From: Solimonas aquatica | GTDB taxonomy: Bacteria; Pseudomonadota; Gammaproteobacteria; Nevskiales; Nevskiaceae | Direction: 5' to 3' | Assembly: GCF_900111015.1 (NCBI RefSeq) | Contig: NZ_FOFS01000005.1 | Span: 236,958 to 300,957, forward strand | DNA: 64,000 bases | In this document: piece by piece, positions 9,733 through 18,733 of the stretch | Layout: every line of letters begins with the position of its first letter | How positions within the stretch are numbered: position 1 is the stretch's first letter | Notes under the pieces: model-generated | What the model saw: the letters and a program-made list of their open reading frames with translations, nothing else | Databases searched by the model: none | What the model was told of the DNA's origin: nothing | Translations under genes and position numbers: made by a program

Positions 9733-12177
9733 ATGAGCAAGAATCTGGTCATCGTCGAGTCGCCCGCCAAGGCCAAGACGATCAAGAAATATCTCGGCAA
9801 GGATTTCGAAGTCCTGGCCAGCTACGGTCATGTGCGCGATCTGGTGCCCAAAGACGGCGCCGTGGATGTCGCGCATGGCTTCGACATGAAGTACCAGATC
9901 ATCGATCGCAACGAAAAGCACGTGCGCGCGATTGTCACGGCGCTCAAGGACGCCGACGAACTCTGGCTGGCCACCGACCCTGACCGCGAGGGTGAGGCGA
10001 TCTCCTGGCATCTGGTGGAACTCTTGCGCGAGAAGAACGCGATCAAGAACAAGCCGGTCAAGCGCGTGGTGTTTTATGAAATCACCCAGCGCGAGGTGCA
10101 GAACGCGATCCAGAATCCGCGCGAGATCTCCGCCGATCTGGTCAATGCCCAGCAGGCGCGCCGCGCCCTGGACTATCTCGTGGGCTTCAATCTTTCGCCG
10201 CTGCTCTGGCGCAAGGTGCAGCCGGGCCTCTCCGCCGGCCGCGTGCAGAGCCCCGCGCTGCGTCTGATCTGCGAGCGCGAGGAACAGATCAAGGCCTTCG
10301 TGCCGCGCGAGTACTGGACGCTGGAAGCGCTGGTGGAGAAGAGCCGCCAGCAGTTCAGCGCCAAGCTGGTGGAGCTGTCCGGGCGCAAGGTGGAGCAGTT
10401 CACGCTCAATACCGTGGTCGGCGCGATGAGCGCCAAGGCCATGGTCGCCAAGGCCGCGAACGGCGAGCTGCTGGTCGCCGCCGTGGACAAGAAGCAGCGC
10501 CGCCGCAATCCGGCGCCGCCCTTCACCACCTCCACGCTGCAGCAGGAAGCCAACCGCAAGCTCGGCTTCACCGCCAGCCGCACCATGCGCGCCGCGCAGC
10601 AGCTGTACGAAGGCGCGGACCTGGGCGGCGAGACCGTGGGTCTGATCACCTACATGCGTACCGACTCGGTGAACCTGGCGCAGGATGCGCTGACCGAGAT
10701 CCGCAAGGTGATTCCGCAGCAGTTCGGCGCCAAGGCCCTGCCGCCGGAACCGCGCTACTACAAGACCAAGAGCAAGAACGCGCAGGAAGCGCATGAAGCC
10801 GTGCGCCCGACGTCGGCCGCGCGCCTGCCCAAGGACGTGGCGCGTTATCTCAGCCCCGATCAGGCCAAGCTCTACGAGCTGATCTGGAAGCGCACGGTGG
10901 CCAGCCAGATGGAACAGGCGGTGTACGACACCGTCACCGCCGAGCTGCGCGCCGGCAGCGAGCACGCGTTCCGCGCCAGCGGCTCGACGCTGGTGGAGCC
11001 CGGCTTCATCGCCGCCTACCTGCAGAGCGCCGACACCGCCACCGGCAAGGAAGACGAGGATGACGACAAGAAGCTGCCGCCGCTGGAAGTGGGCGAGAAG
11101 CTCAAGCTCGCCGACCTGATCGCCGACCAGCACTTCACCGAGCCGCCGCCGCGCTACACCGAAGCCAGCCTGGTGAAGACCCTGGAGGAATACGACATCG
11201 GTCGTCCTTCCACCTACGCCTCCATCATCTCCACCCTGCAGGCGCGCGACTACGTGCGCCTGGACGGCAAGGCCTTCATCCCCACCGACGTGGGCATGAT
11301 CGTCAACAAGTTCCTCACCGATCACTTCACGCGCTACGTGGACTACGAGTTCACCGCGCATCTGGAAGACGATCTGGACGCGGTCTCGCGCGGCGAGAAG
11401 CAGTGGAAGCCGCTGCTCGCGGAGTTCTGGTCCAGCTTCAAGCCCACCGTGGACGAGAAGATGGAGCTGTCGCGCGCGGAAGTCTCCGAGGCGCGCGTGA
11501 TCGGCACCGACCCGGTCAGCGGCAAGCCGGTGAGCGCGCGTCTGGGCAAGTACGGCCCCTTCGTGCAGATCGGCAGCAAGGACGACCCCGAGAAACCGCG
11601 CTACGCCTCGCTGCGCGCCAATCAGCGCATCGACACCATCAAGCTCGAAGACGCGCTGGCGCTGTTCCAGCTGCCGCGCAACATCGGCACCCTGCCCAAT
11701 GGCGAGGAAGTGCAGGTCAACATCGGCCGCTTCGGGCCCTATGTGCGTCACGGCAGCAGCTTCGTGTCGCTGAAGAAGGACGATGATCCGTACACCATCG
11801 AACTGCCGCGCGCCATCGAGCTGATCGAACAGAAAGCCGCGGCGCTGGAAGCGGCGACCATCAAGAGCTTCGACGGCACCGGCATCAAGATCATCAAGGG
11901 CCGCTTCGGGCCGTACATCGGCGACGGCAAGCGTCGTGCGCGCATCCCCAAGGGCCGCGATCCGGAAAGCCTGAGCGTGTTCGAGTGCGAGGCTTATCTG
12001 GCCGAAGCCGAGGCCGCCGCGCCCAAGAAGGGCGGCAAGGGCGCGAAGAAAGCGCCCCGGAAAACCGCAGCCGCAGCCGCCGCCGACGCGGCGCCGGCTG
12101 AGAAGGCGGTGAAGAAGGCCGCCAAGAAGGCAACCAAGAAAGCCGTGAAGAAAGCGGCGAAGAAGAAGGCCGGCTAA
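9733..12177 (+). CDS. topA: DNA topoisomerase I
   Basis: Type IA topoisomerase relaxing negative supercoils. The N-terminal Toprim domain shows ESPAKAKTI and [12 protein letters not shown], and the active-site tyrosine is Tyr307 in [10 protein letters not shown]. At 814 residues it lacks the cysteine zinc ribbons of the E. coli enzyme. It instead ends in TOPRIM-C type repeats (RFGPYV, RFGPYIG) and a Lys/Ala-rich tail of about 45 residues. The start [10 protein letters not shown] at 9733 is preferred over an in-frame ATG 13 codons earlier because the Toprim strand begins there. tsaC begins immediately at its stop. Confidence 0.96.
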   Translation: MSKNLVIVESPAKAKTIKKYLGKDFEVLASYGHVRDLVPKDGAVDVAHGFDMKYQIIDRNEKHVRAIVTALKDADELWLATDPDREGEAISWHLVELLREKNAIKNKPVKRVVFYEITQREVQNAIQNPREISADLVNAQQARRALDYLVGFNLSPLLWRKVQPGLSAGRVQSPALRLICEREEQIKAFVPREYWTLEALVEKSRQQFSAKLVELSGRKVEQFTLNTVVGAMSAKAMVAKAANGELLVAAVDKKQRRRNPAPPFTTSTLQQEANRKLGFTASRTMRAAQQLYEGADLGGETVGLITYMRTDSVNLAQDALTEIRKVIPQQFGAKALPPEPRYYKTKSKNAQEAHEAVRPTSAARLPKDVARYLSPDQAKLYELIWKRTVASQMEQAVYDTVTAELRAGSEHAFRASGSTLVEPGFIAAYLQSADTATGKEDEDDDKKLPPLEVGEKLKLADLIADQHFTEPPPRYTEASLVKTLEEYDIGRPSTYASIISTLQARDYVRLDGKAFIPTDVGMIVNKFLTDHFTRYVDYEFTAHLEDDLDAVSRGEKQWKPLLAEFWSSFKPTVDEKMELSRAEVSEARVIGTDPVSGKPVSARLGKYGPFVQIGSKDDPEKPRYASLRANQRIDTIKLEDALALFQLPRNIGTLPNGEEVQVNIGRFGPYVRHGSSFVSLKKDDDPYTIELPRAIELIEQKAAALEAATIKSFDGTGIKIIKGRFGPYIGDGKRRARIPKGRDPESLSVFECEAYLAEAEAAAPKKGGKGAKKAPRKTAAAAAADAAPAEKAVKKAAKKATKKAVKKAAKKKAG

Positions 12178-12750
12178 ATGGATCTGAGTCCCTGGCACCG
12201 CCGCGCGGCGCTGCGCGCGCTGCGCGGCGGGCGGCTGATCGCCTGTCCCACCGAAGCGGTCTGGGGCCTGTCCTGCGACCCGCACAACGCGCTGGCCGTG
12301 GAACGGCTGCTGGCGCTGAAGAAGCGTCCCTGGGAAAAAGGCCTGATTCTGGTCGCCGCCAGTCTCGAACAGCTGATGCCGTACATCGACATCCCCTCGG
12401 GCAAGGCGCTCAAGCGCGCCACGCTGACCTGGCCGGGTCCGGCCACCTGGATCTTCCCCGCCACCGACTTCACGCCGATGTGGATCAGCGGCGATCACGA
12501 CGGCGTGGCGGTGCGCGTCACCCGCCATCCGGTGCTGCTGGCGCTCTGCCAGGCCTTCGGCCGGCCCATGGTGTCCACCAGCGCCAATCCCGCCGGCCGC
12601 GAGCCGGCCCGCAGCGCCTTCGAAGTGCGGCGTTATTTCGAGGTCGGCGCCGAGGGCGAGGTGGACACCCTGGTGCCCGGCGCGCTCAGCGGCCTGGCCA
12701 AGCCCACCACTATCCGCGACGCCGCCACCGGACATATCCTGCGGCGATGA
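12178..12750 (+). CDS. tsaC: L-threonylcarbamoyladenylate synthase TsaC (YrdC family)
   Basis: Makes threonylcarbamoyl-AMP from threonine, bicarbonate and ATP for the t6A37 tRNA modification. The 190-residue length equals the usual TsaC rather than the longer Sua5 form. YrdC-fold motifs are seen: [14 protein letters not shown], the [11 protein letters not shown] region and [12 protein letters not shown]. The ATG directly abuts the topA stop, and the gene overlaps hemF as ATGA, so topA-tsaC-hemF are likely one transcript. Confidence 0.95.
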   Translation: MDLSPWHRRAALRALRGGRLIACPTEAVWGLSCDPHNALAVERLLALKKRPWEKGLILVAASLEQLMPYIDIPSGKALKRATLTWPGPATWIFPATDFTPMWISGDHDGVAVRVTRHPVLLALCQAFGRPMVSTSANPAGREPARSAFEVRRYFEVGAEGEVDTLVPGALSGLAKPTTIRDAATGHILRR

Positions 12751-13754
12751 GCAATCCGGCACTGGACCTGGACCCCGAGGCGGTCGAGCAGTATCTGCGC
12801 GGCCTGCAGCAGCGCATCTGCGCGGCCTTCGAGCAGATCGACGGCGCCAGCTTCGTGCGTGACGCCTGGGAAAAACCTGCCGACAGTCCGCTGCAGGGCC
12901 GCGGCGAAACCCGCGTGCTGGAAGGCGGCGCGGTGTTCGAGCGCGCCGGCGTGGCGTTTTCCGATGTGCGCGGCAAGCGCCTGCCGCCCTCGGCCACGCA
13001 GAACCGCCCGGAACTCGCCGGACGCGGCTTTCGCGCCATGGGCGTGTCGCTGGTGATTCATCCGCGCAATCCCTATGTGCCGACCTCGCACGCCAATGTG
13101 CGCTTCTTCATGGCGGAAGTTCCGTCGCAAAGCGACGGAAGGGGCGACAAGGACGTCGCGCCGGTTCTTGCGAGCGGAGCAGGATTGCGTAGCGAGCAAG
13201 CCCACGCCCTGCCGGTGTGCTGGTTCGGCGGCGGCTTTGATCTGACGCCCTACTACGGCTTCGAGGACGACGCGCGCCACTGGCACGCCACGGCACGGGA
13301 GGCCTGTGCGCCCTTTGGCGAAGCGGTGTATCCGCGCCTGAAAAAATGGTGCGACGACTACTTCTACCTCAAGCATCGCGAGGAGCCGCGCGGCATCGGC
13401 GGGCTGTTCTTCGATGACTGGCAGGATGGCGGCTTTGCGCAGAGCTTCGCGCTGATGCGCAGCGTGGGCGATCACTATCTGCCGGCGTATCTGCCCATCG
13501 TCGAGAAGCGCAAGGACCAGCCCTACGGCGAGCGCGAGCGCGACTGGCAGCTGTACCGGCGCGGACGCTACGTGGAATTCAATCTGGTCTGGGACCGTGG
13601 CACGCACTTCGGCCTGCAGTCGGGTGGCCGCAGCGAATCGATTCTGATGTCGATGCCGCCGCTGGCCAGCTGGCGCTATCAGCACCAGCCGCAGGCGGGC
13701 TCGCCGGAGGCGGCGCTGCTGGAGACGTTTCTGCGTCCGCGCGACTGGCTCTGA
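12747..13754 (+). CDS. hemF: oxygen-dependent coproporphyrinogen III oxidase with insertion
   Basis: Aerobic heme synthesis: converts coproporphyrinogen III to protoporphyrinogen IX. Family signatures are intact, e.g. [27 protein letters not shown] (here [13 protein letters not shown]), [13 protein letters not shown] and [14 protein letters not shown]. At 335 residues it is longer than the usual about 300, because about 26 extra residues (around 125-155) sit between FFMAE and the FGGGFD strand. The reading frame is uninterrupted, so the enzyme may still work. The start is set by the ATGA overlap with tsaC. Confidence 0.95.
   Translation: MSNPALDLDPEAVEQYLRGLQQRICAAFEQIDGASFVRDAWEKPADSPLQGRGETRVLEGGAVFERAGVAFSDVRGKRLPPSATQNRPELAGRGFRAMGVSLVIHPRNPYVPTSHANVRFFMAEVPSQSDGRGDKDVAPVLASGAGLRSEQAHALPVCWFGGGFDLTPYYGFEDDARHWHATAREACAPFGEAVYPRLKKWCDDYFYLKHREEPRGIGGLFFDDWQDGGFAQSFALMRSVGDHYLPAYLPIVEKRKDQPYGERERDWQLYRRGRYVEFNLVWDRGTHFGLQSGGRSESILMSMPPLASWRYQHQPQAGSPEAALLETFLRPRDWL
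13119..13211. repeat. in-frame palindromic insertion inside hemF
   Basis: This segment is absent from typical HemF proteins. It contains a perfect 9-bp palindrome TTCCGTCGC/GCGACGGAA (13120-13128, 13132-13140), then GCGAC/GTCGC (13144-13148, 13155-13159), then a CTTGC...GCAAG pair near 13168-13200. The packed inverted repeats and preserved frame suggest insertion of a small mobile palindromic element. I did not see another copy in this window. Confidence 0.6.
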
Positions 13755-13816
13755 GGCGCCCGGCCCGCTGCCGCTGAGCGCCCTGCGTTAACGCCGTCTC
13801 CGGCCCGCCCGCTGAC

Positions 13817-14503
13817 ATGACCCTGGCGCAAGTGCTCACCAGCCTGGGCTTCCATCACCTGGGTTTCATCATGTTGCCGCTCACGCACCTGGGCAATCTG
13901 TTTCTGCTCGGGGGGCTGTCGCTGCTGCTGGGCCTTTGGCTGCTGTCCGCCAGCGGCTTTCGCGCCGGCCTGCTCTGGGCGCTGCTGTTCCTGGGCTGCA
14001 CGGCGAGTCTCGCCGCGCTGAAGATTTACTTCGCCGCCTGCCCCATCGAGCACTGGTATCTGCGCAGCCCCAGCGGCCACAGCGCCATGAGCGCGCTGGT
14101 CTACGGCGCCATCGGCTGCTGCGCGATGCGCGAGGCGCCGCTGTGGCGGCGCCGGCTGCTGATCATCCTGCTGCCGCTGCTGGTGGGCGGCATCGCCATC
14201 TCGCGCATCCTGCTGCAGATGCACAGCGGCGAGGAAGTGTTGATGGGGCTGGCGCTGGGCGGCGCGTTTCTGCTGCTGTTCTGCTGGCTATACCTGAAAC
14301 TGCCGCAGCACAGCCTGGGCTGGAAGCGTCCGCTGCTGGCGCTGCTGCTGCTGTTTCTCACCCTGAAATTCATCATCCGCCCGGTGAGCCTGGAAGCGCT
14401 GTTCCACGGCCTCAGCTTCCACTGGCAACTGTCCACGCAGCTCTGCGCGCAGCAGCGGCCGGAGTCGCTGCTCGTGCCGGGCGGGCCGGAGTATGAGATC
14501 TGA
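13817..14503 (+). CDS. PAP2 family membrane phosphatase
   Basis: Inner-membrane lipid-phosphate phosphatase-like protein of 228 residues. The PAP2 core is visible as SPSGHSAMS (motif 2) and SRILLQMHSGEEVLMG (motif 3), the latter with Glu where Asp is usual after the catalytic His. Several long hydrophobic segments flank these. The substrate (phosphatidate, undecaprenyl diphosphate or other) cannot be told. It lies 62 bases after hemF and converges on the patatin gene. Confidence 0.75.
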   Translation: MTLAQVLTSLGFHHLGFIMLPLTHLGNLFLLGGLSLLLGLWLLSASGFRAGLLWALLFLGCTASLAALKIYFAACPIEHWYLRSPSGHSAMSALVYGAIGCCAMREAPLWRRRLLIILLPLLVGGIAISRILLQMHSGEEVLMGLALGGAFLLLFCWLYLKLPQHSLGWKRPLLALLLLFLTLKFIIRPVSLEALFHGLSFHWQLSTQLCAQQRPESLLVPGGPEYEI

Positions 14504-14552
14504 AGCGGCCCGAAGGCGCAGCGCGCCAGCGGGCCGCAGCCTTCACCGCTGA

Positions 14553-17500
14553 TCAGTTGCGCCCGGCCGGCAGCCACAGCTCGATCACGCCGGAGCGGTT
14601 CGACAAGCCCGCCGGCAGCGCCTGGGCGTGCGTCTGCCTGAACGCCGGCCGCAGGCGCAGATAGGCCGCCAGCGCCTCGGCGCAGTCCTTGCTCTCGGGC
14701 TGATACAGCAGCGTGGGCTGCGACCAGGGCAGCGGCGGGTCCTGATTGCGGCGCTGCGCGCTGCGCACCACGTTTTCGATGCCGGGCGTGGCCAGACCGC
14801 GCTCGCGCAGCTCGGCCAGCAGCGCCTCGGCCGGCGCGCGCTGCGGCTCGGCGTAGATCTGCGTGTACAGCGTGTAGCGCGGCCGGGCGGCGGCGGGATC
14901 GGCGGCACAATCACGACGCACGGTATCGCCCATCGGCAGCGCCGGCTGGTCCGCAGGCACCGGGACGGGCGCGCCAGCCGCCGGCGCTTCCTCATACGCC
15001 GCGCCGTCCATCGCTTCAGGCTGTGGCGCCGCGCCGGGCGCGGGCGCGTAGGATTTCATCGTCGTCGGCGCCGCGGCAGCTTCCGGCACGCGCCAGAGCC
15101 GGTAGTCGCGCAGCTGCTTCAGCCAGAAGCCTTCCAGCTTCTCGCCATCCAGCAAGCGCACGTCCACCAGACATCTGTTCTGCGCATCACCGTCCAGATT
15201 GTCCTTGCAGACCTTCTGCAGGCGCAGCGCCTGCGACTGCAGGATTTCCGCCACCGGCTTGTCGCCCTGCAGGCTCTGCCGGGCGTTGACCACCGCCAGC
15301 AGCTTGATGCGCAGCTGATCGTCGTAGCTCTTGCTGGTGGCGATGTCCTGCGAAGCCTTGTCGATCTCGGCCACCACGTCCTGCACTTTCTGGTCGAGCG
15401 CAGTCTGCGCCTCCAGACGCCGCTGCGCATGCGCGTCCCAGCTCTGCCAGAGCGTGAGCAGCACGCTGGCCACCGCGCCCACGCCCAGGGAAGTGCCGAC
15501 CGTGGCGGCCACGCGCCGGCCCCGGCTCTGCGGCTCGTCCTTGGGCGGCGGCGTGATCTGGCCATTGTCGGCCGGCTTGCCCGCGGCCGCCCACTGCGGC
15601 AGCAGCGCCAGCAGTTCCGGCGTGATCGCCGCGCCCAGGCGCAGCCCCAGCTCGCAGTAACTCTCCCACTGCGCCTCGTCGAAGAACTGATCGCCGGTGG
15701 TCTGCTGCGGAAAACCGCCATCGCGATCCGCATAGCCGGCCACGTCCAGCGGCAGCTGCGCGCTGCGGCGTGGCTTGACGATCAGCAAGGCGGCGAGGCT
15801 GCCGTCTTCATACCGCACCCGCGCCAGCATCAGGTACTGGCGGTCGAGCCGCGGACCGATGCCATCGGGCGTGTCGAACAGCTCGCGCAGCGGCTCCTGC
15901 TGCGGCGTACAGGGCAGCGAGCGCGGATCGATGAACTCGATGTCGGCGCCGTAGTCGATGCGCGCCTTGCGCACCAGATTCTCCACGTCGTTGAACACAT
16001 AGAGCGGATCGGCGCCGCAGTCCGCCAGCACCATCAGCGGCAGGCGGCGCTTGAGCAGCGCGTAGATGCCGGTGTTGTCGAAGTGTCCGCCGTCGGACAG
16101 ATACCAGGCCGGGCCGCGCAGCCCCGGAAAGCTGGCCAGCATCTCGGCGCCGGTGCCGCAGTACTTGCCCCACAGCTGCCACAGCAATCTGGCGAAGCGG
16201 CCGCGCACTTCCAGCGGATTGCGCAGCCAGTAACCCAGGCGCAGATTGGCCAGAAACAGCAGCGCCGCCACGCCCGTGCGCGTCTGCGAACCCATGCCGC
16301 TGCTGATCGCCGCGCCGGAGATCGCCACCCATTCGGCCAGTGTGCCGCCGGCGCCGCCCTGCGGCAGCTGCGCGCCGGTTTCCAGGCCCAGGGCGCTCAC
16401 CGTCAGCGCCACGCCCTTGCGGTCAGCGTTGTAACTGCCGGTGCGGTCATCCTTGGTCTGGTTGATGCAGCAGTTGATCAGATGAATGGGGCCGCCATGG
16501 CGCCAGGGCTGATAGTCGGCCAGCGCGATATCGTCCTGCGGCAGCAGCTCGCTGAGCTTGCGCGTGTGCTCGGTGGCTTCGCGATCGACCCGCGCCAGCA
16601 AGGGACGCGGGAAGCGCGGCTGGGCGCAGCCCGGCGCCGGCGCATTGCCCACCGCCACATAGGTGCGCGTGAGGCGCGAGCGGTAGAACAGATGCAGCGA
16701 AGAGCGATTGAGCTGCTGCAGATGCCGGCCGGTGAGCAGCATGTAAGCCAGCAGCGTCACCACCAGCCACTGCCAGCGCGCCGGCGTCTCCGGCAGCCAG
16801 CCGGCGAGCGGCGCCGCGGCATCCTGAGGCTGCAGCAAAAACACCCAGAGCTGCGCCAGACTCATCCAGAACATCATCACCATGGCCAGCAGCAGCAGTC
16901 CCAGCACATGCGCGAGCGCTGGCAGCGGCAGGCTCGCACCGCTGGTCTTGTCGGCCTGACGCTGCAGCATGGGCAGCACCAGACGCAGCGCGCCCAGCAG
17001 CAAGGCGCCCAGGCCCAGGCCCGAAGCGCCCGCCGAAGCGCTCTGCTGCAGCACATAGGTGCTGAGCACCCAGGAGAGGAAATCCAGCGCGCCGAACACC
17101 AGCAGCAGCGCGGTGGCGATCAGCATCCAGGCCAGCGCCTGCGTCCACAGCACGCGCAGTTGCTCGGCCTTGAACCGCAAGGACAGCAGCACGCGCAGCG
17201 CCGCGCCGATGACCAGGGCCAGCAGCAGACTGCTGGCCACCCAGGCCGGCGCCGCCCAGAGATCCACCTCCAGCGCGTTTTCCGAAGTGCGCAGCGGCGG
17301 CAAGGGCAGGATCTGCAGCAGCAGCGCCAGACCCAGCGCCGCCGCCGCGGCGGCACCGAGCCTGGAGCTGAGGTGATTGTCGCCGCTGAACCAGAAGCCG
17401 AACATGCTCGCCGCCGCCAGCGGCAGCATCAGCAGGGCGGCGGTCCACAGCGGGCTGCCGAGCAGCAGCCCATAAAACGCCCAGGCGCTGGCATCCGGCC

Positions 17501-17999
17501 GCGCCGCCAGCCACAGATGCGGCGCCACCAGCAGCGCCGAGAGCATCAGCAGCAGCACGCCGGTTTCCAGCTGCGTGGCGATGAAGCCGCGCAGATGCCC
17601 GGCCCAGGCGGTGAACAGATCGCCTGCGCCGGCCGGCGTCAGAAAGCGGCCGTTGCTGCGCAGCCACCAGAGAAACAGCGAATCATCACGCGCCAGACCT
17701 TCCTCCACCTGCGCGGCGCGGACCTGTGCATTGAACAGGCGCCCGAAGGCCGCGCCGATGTATCCGCCGCCCGACACCGTGGACAGGTAATCGAAGCGCT
17801 GCAGCACCTTGTTCTTGGCCAGACCGCGCAGCAGCCCCAGGCAGAAGGTGGCGCTGCGGATCCCGCCGCCGGACAAGGCCAGACCCAGGCGTTGTTCCGG
17901 GGATTTCGGCGGCTGCTCCGCCGCCTGCCAGCGCGCTGCGAGTGCAGCGGCTTCCTCATCGCTTCTGCTCGAAGCGCCCTGCGGTGCCGGCTGGTTCAT
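14553..17999 (-). CDS. large patatin-like phospholipase with integral membrane domain
   Basis: Predicted lipid acyl hydrolase of 1148 residues. The oxyanion-hole motif SGGGIRSATF is at 43-52, the probable nucleophile is Ser76 (STVSGGGYIG), and the dyad Asp is Asp636 in SDGGHFDNTG. About 560 residues, including several transmembrane helices, separate nucleophile and Asp, where classical patatins have 150-200. The C-terminal third carries another hydrophobic helix, a Gln/Lys-rich helical stretch and a Pro/Ala linker. The start at 17999 (MNQPAPQG) has a GGGGAG ribosome site about 8 bases upstream; the 54 extra in-frame upstream codons look like leader. Function is inferred from catalytic motifs only. 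Confidence 0.8.
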   Translation of the reverse strand: MNQPAPQGASSRSDEEAAALAARWQAAEQPPKSPEQRLGLALSGGGIRSATFCLGLLRGLAKNKVLQRFDYLSTVSGGGYIGAAFGRLFNAQVRAAQVEEGLARDDSLFLWWLRSNGRFLTPAGAGDLFTAWAGHLRGFIATQLETGVLLLMLSALLVAPHLWLAARPDASAWAFYGLLLGSPLWTAALLMLPLAAASMFGFWFSGDNHLSSRLGAAAAAALGLALLLQILPLPPLRTSENALEVDLWAAPAWVASSLLLALVIGAALRVLLSLRFKAEQLRVLWTQALAWMLIATALLLVFGALDFLSWVLSTYVLQQSASAGASGLGLGALLLGALRLVLPMLQRQADKTSGASLPLPALAHVLGLLLLAMVMMFWMSLAQLWVFLLQPQDAAAPLAGWLPETPARWQWLVVTLLAYMLLTGRHLQQLNRSSLHLFYRSRLTRTYVAVGNAPAPGCAQPRFPRPLLARVDREATEHTRKLSELLPQDDIALADYQPWRHGGPIHLINCCINQTKDDRTGSYNADRKGVALTVSALGLETGAQLPQGGAGGTLAEWVAISGAAISSGMGSQTRTGVAALLFLANLRLGYWLRNPLEVRGRFARLLWQLWGKYCGTGAEMLASFPGLRGPAWYLSDGGHFDNTGIYALLKRRLPLMVLADCGADPLYVFNDVENLVRKARIDYGADIEFIDPRSLPCTPQQEPLRELFDTPDGIGPRLDRQYLMLARVRYEDGSLAALLIVKPRRSAQLPLDVAGYADRDGGFPQQTTGDQFFDEAQWESYCELGLRLGAAITPELLALLPQWAAAGKPADNGQITPPPKDEPQSRGRRVAATVGTSLGVGAVASVLLTLWQSWDAHAQRRLEAQTALDQKVQDVVAEIDKASQDIATSKSYDDQLRIKLLAVVNARQSLQGDKPVAEILQSQALRLQKVCKDNLDGDAQNRCLVDVRLLDGEKLEGFWLKQLRDYRLWRVPEAAAAPTTMKSYAPAPGAAPQPEAMDGAAYEEAPAAGAPVPVPADQPALPMGDTVRRDCAADPAAARPRYTLYTQIYAEPQRAPAEALLAELRERGLATPGIENVVRSAQRRNQDPPLPWSQPTLLYQPESKDCAEALAAYLRLRPAFRQTHAQALPAGLSNRSGVIELWLPAGRN

Positions 18000-18187
18000 G
18001 GCTGCATCTCCCCGAGTGCCGCGTTTTTCGGCGGTGATCTGCACTGCGCTGCTCGCAGTATAGGCAGGACCTCGGGGTGCACCGCTGCAACCTGGGTCAC
18101 AGGGGGTGCGGGTCTGGACCGGCATGAACGCGGCAACGATCCAGAAACGCGCGCCATTCAAACCCCGCGCTCAGCTCACGCATCCTA

Positions 18188-18454
18188 GGGCCTGTTAACA
18201 ATTACTCTGCGCGCTGCGACGGAGGTCGTTTTGCCGCAGGGCAAGGCGGCAGACGCGCCGCTTGGTGATTCCAAGCCAGCGGCTGCCAACGCCGCCCTGC
18301 GGCAAAACGGCCCCGTCCCTTCGGGTTGCGCCAGAAATCGCGCCATGCGGCGTTGCGAAACTTGGCTTTGGAACCACCAAAGCCTGCGTTTCGCGCCTTG
18401 CCTGGCGCGATTTCTGGCAGCAACGCAGCGGGCAAAGTAATTGTTAACAGACCC
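18188..18454. mobile_element. MITE-like palindromic element, 267 bp
   Basis: Terminal inverted repeats GGGCCTGTTAACAATTACT (18188 on) and, reversed, GGGTCTGTTAACAATTACT (ending 18454) match at 21 of the first 23 bases, and TA flanks both ends (18186-18187, 18455-18456), as a 2-bp target duplication would. Inside are two long imperfect hairpins: 18228-18308 with 15-bp perfect outer arms starting GTTTTGCCGCAGGGC, and 18325-18424 with arms starting GTTGCGCCAGAAATCGCGCC. No transposase is encoded. TA duplication suggests mobilisation by an IS630/Tc1-like enzyme (inference). The rest of the gap 18000-18487 shows only a possible TATACT -10 for the patatin gene. Confidence 0.8.
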
Positions 18455-18487
18455 TAAGCCCCGTCGCCATTTCGTCCGGGGCTCGCC

Positions 18488-18691
18488 ATGAAAGCGCTGT
18501 TGCTGTTCGTCGGCTGGTGCATCCTGTTCGCGCTGTCCTGGCCGATTGCGCTGGCAGCGCTGCTGCTGTTGCCGCTGGTCTGGCTGCTCAGCCTGCCGTT
18601 TCGTTTGCTGGGCCTGTCGCTGGAGGCGGCGTTCGCGCTGCTGCGCGCGATTCTGTTCCTGCCGGCCCGTCTGCCGGGTCAGCGCAGCTGA
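18488..18691 (+). CDS. small hydrophobic membrane protein
   Basis: A 67-residue protein that is almost entirely hydrophobic, with two predicted helices (about residues 3-33 and 40-60) and a short basic tail (PARLPGQRS). I do not recognise a family with certainty; similar small predicted membrane proteins occur in Xanthomonadales. It converges on opgD and starts 34 bases after the MITE-like element, which may carry its upstream region. Confidence 0.55.
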   Translation: MKALLLFVGWCILFALSWPIALAALLLLPLVWLLSLPFRLLGLSLEAAFALLRAILFLPARLPGQRS

Positions 18692-18733
18692 GGCCGGGCC
18701 GGAATCCGGCCTTCGCCATTCAGACGGCGGGCC

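Noticed and set aside
8818..12762. Very long minus-strand open frame (about 1300 codons) opposite smg, topA and tsaC
   Set aside because: It is the antisense shadow of strongly coding genes in GC-rich DNA; its translation is low-complexity and matches no family.
14628..18188. Plus-strand frame of 1186 codons opposite the patatin gene
   Set aside because: Arg/Gln-rich shadow translation; the minus strand carries intact catalytic motifs and a ribosome site.
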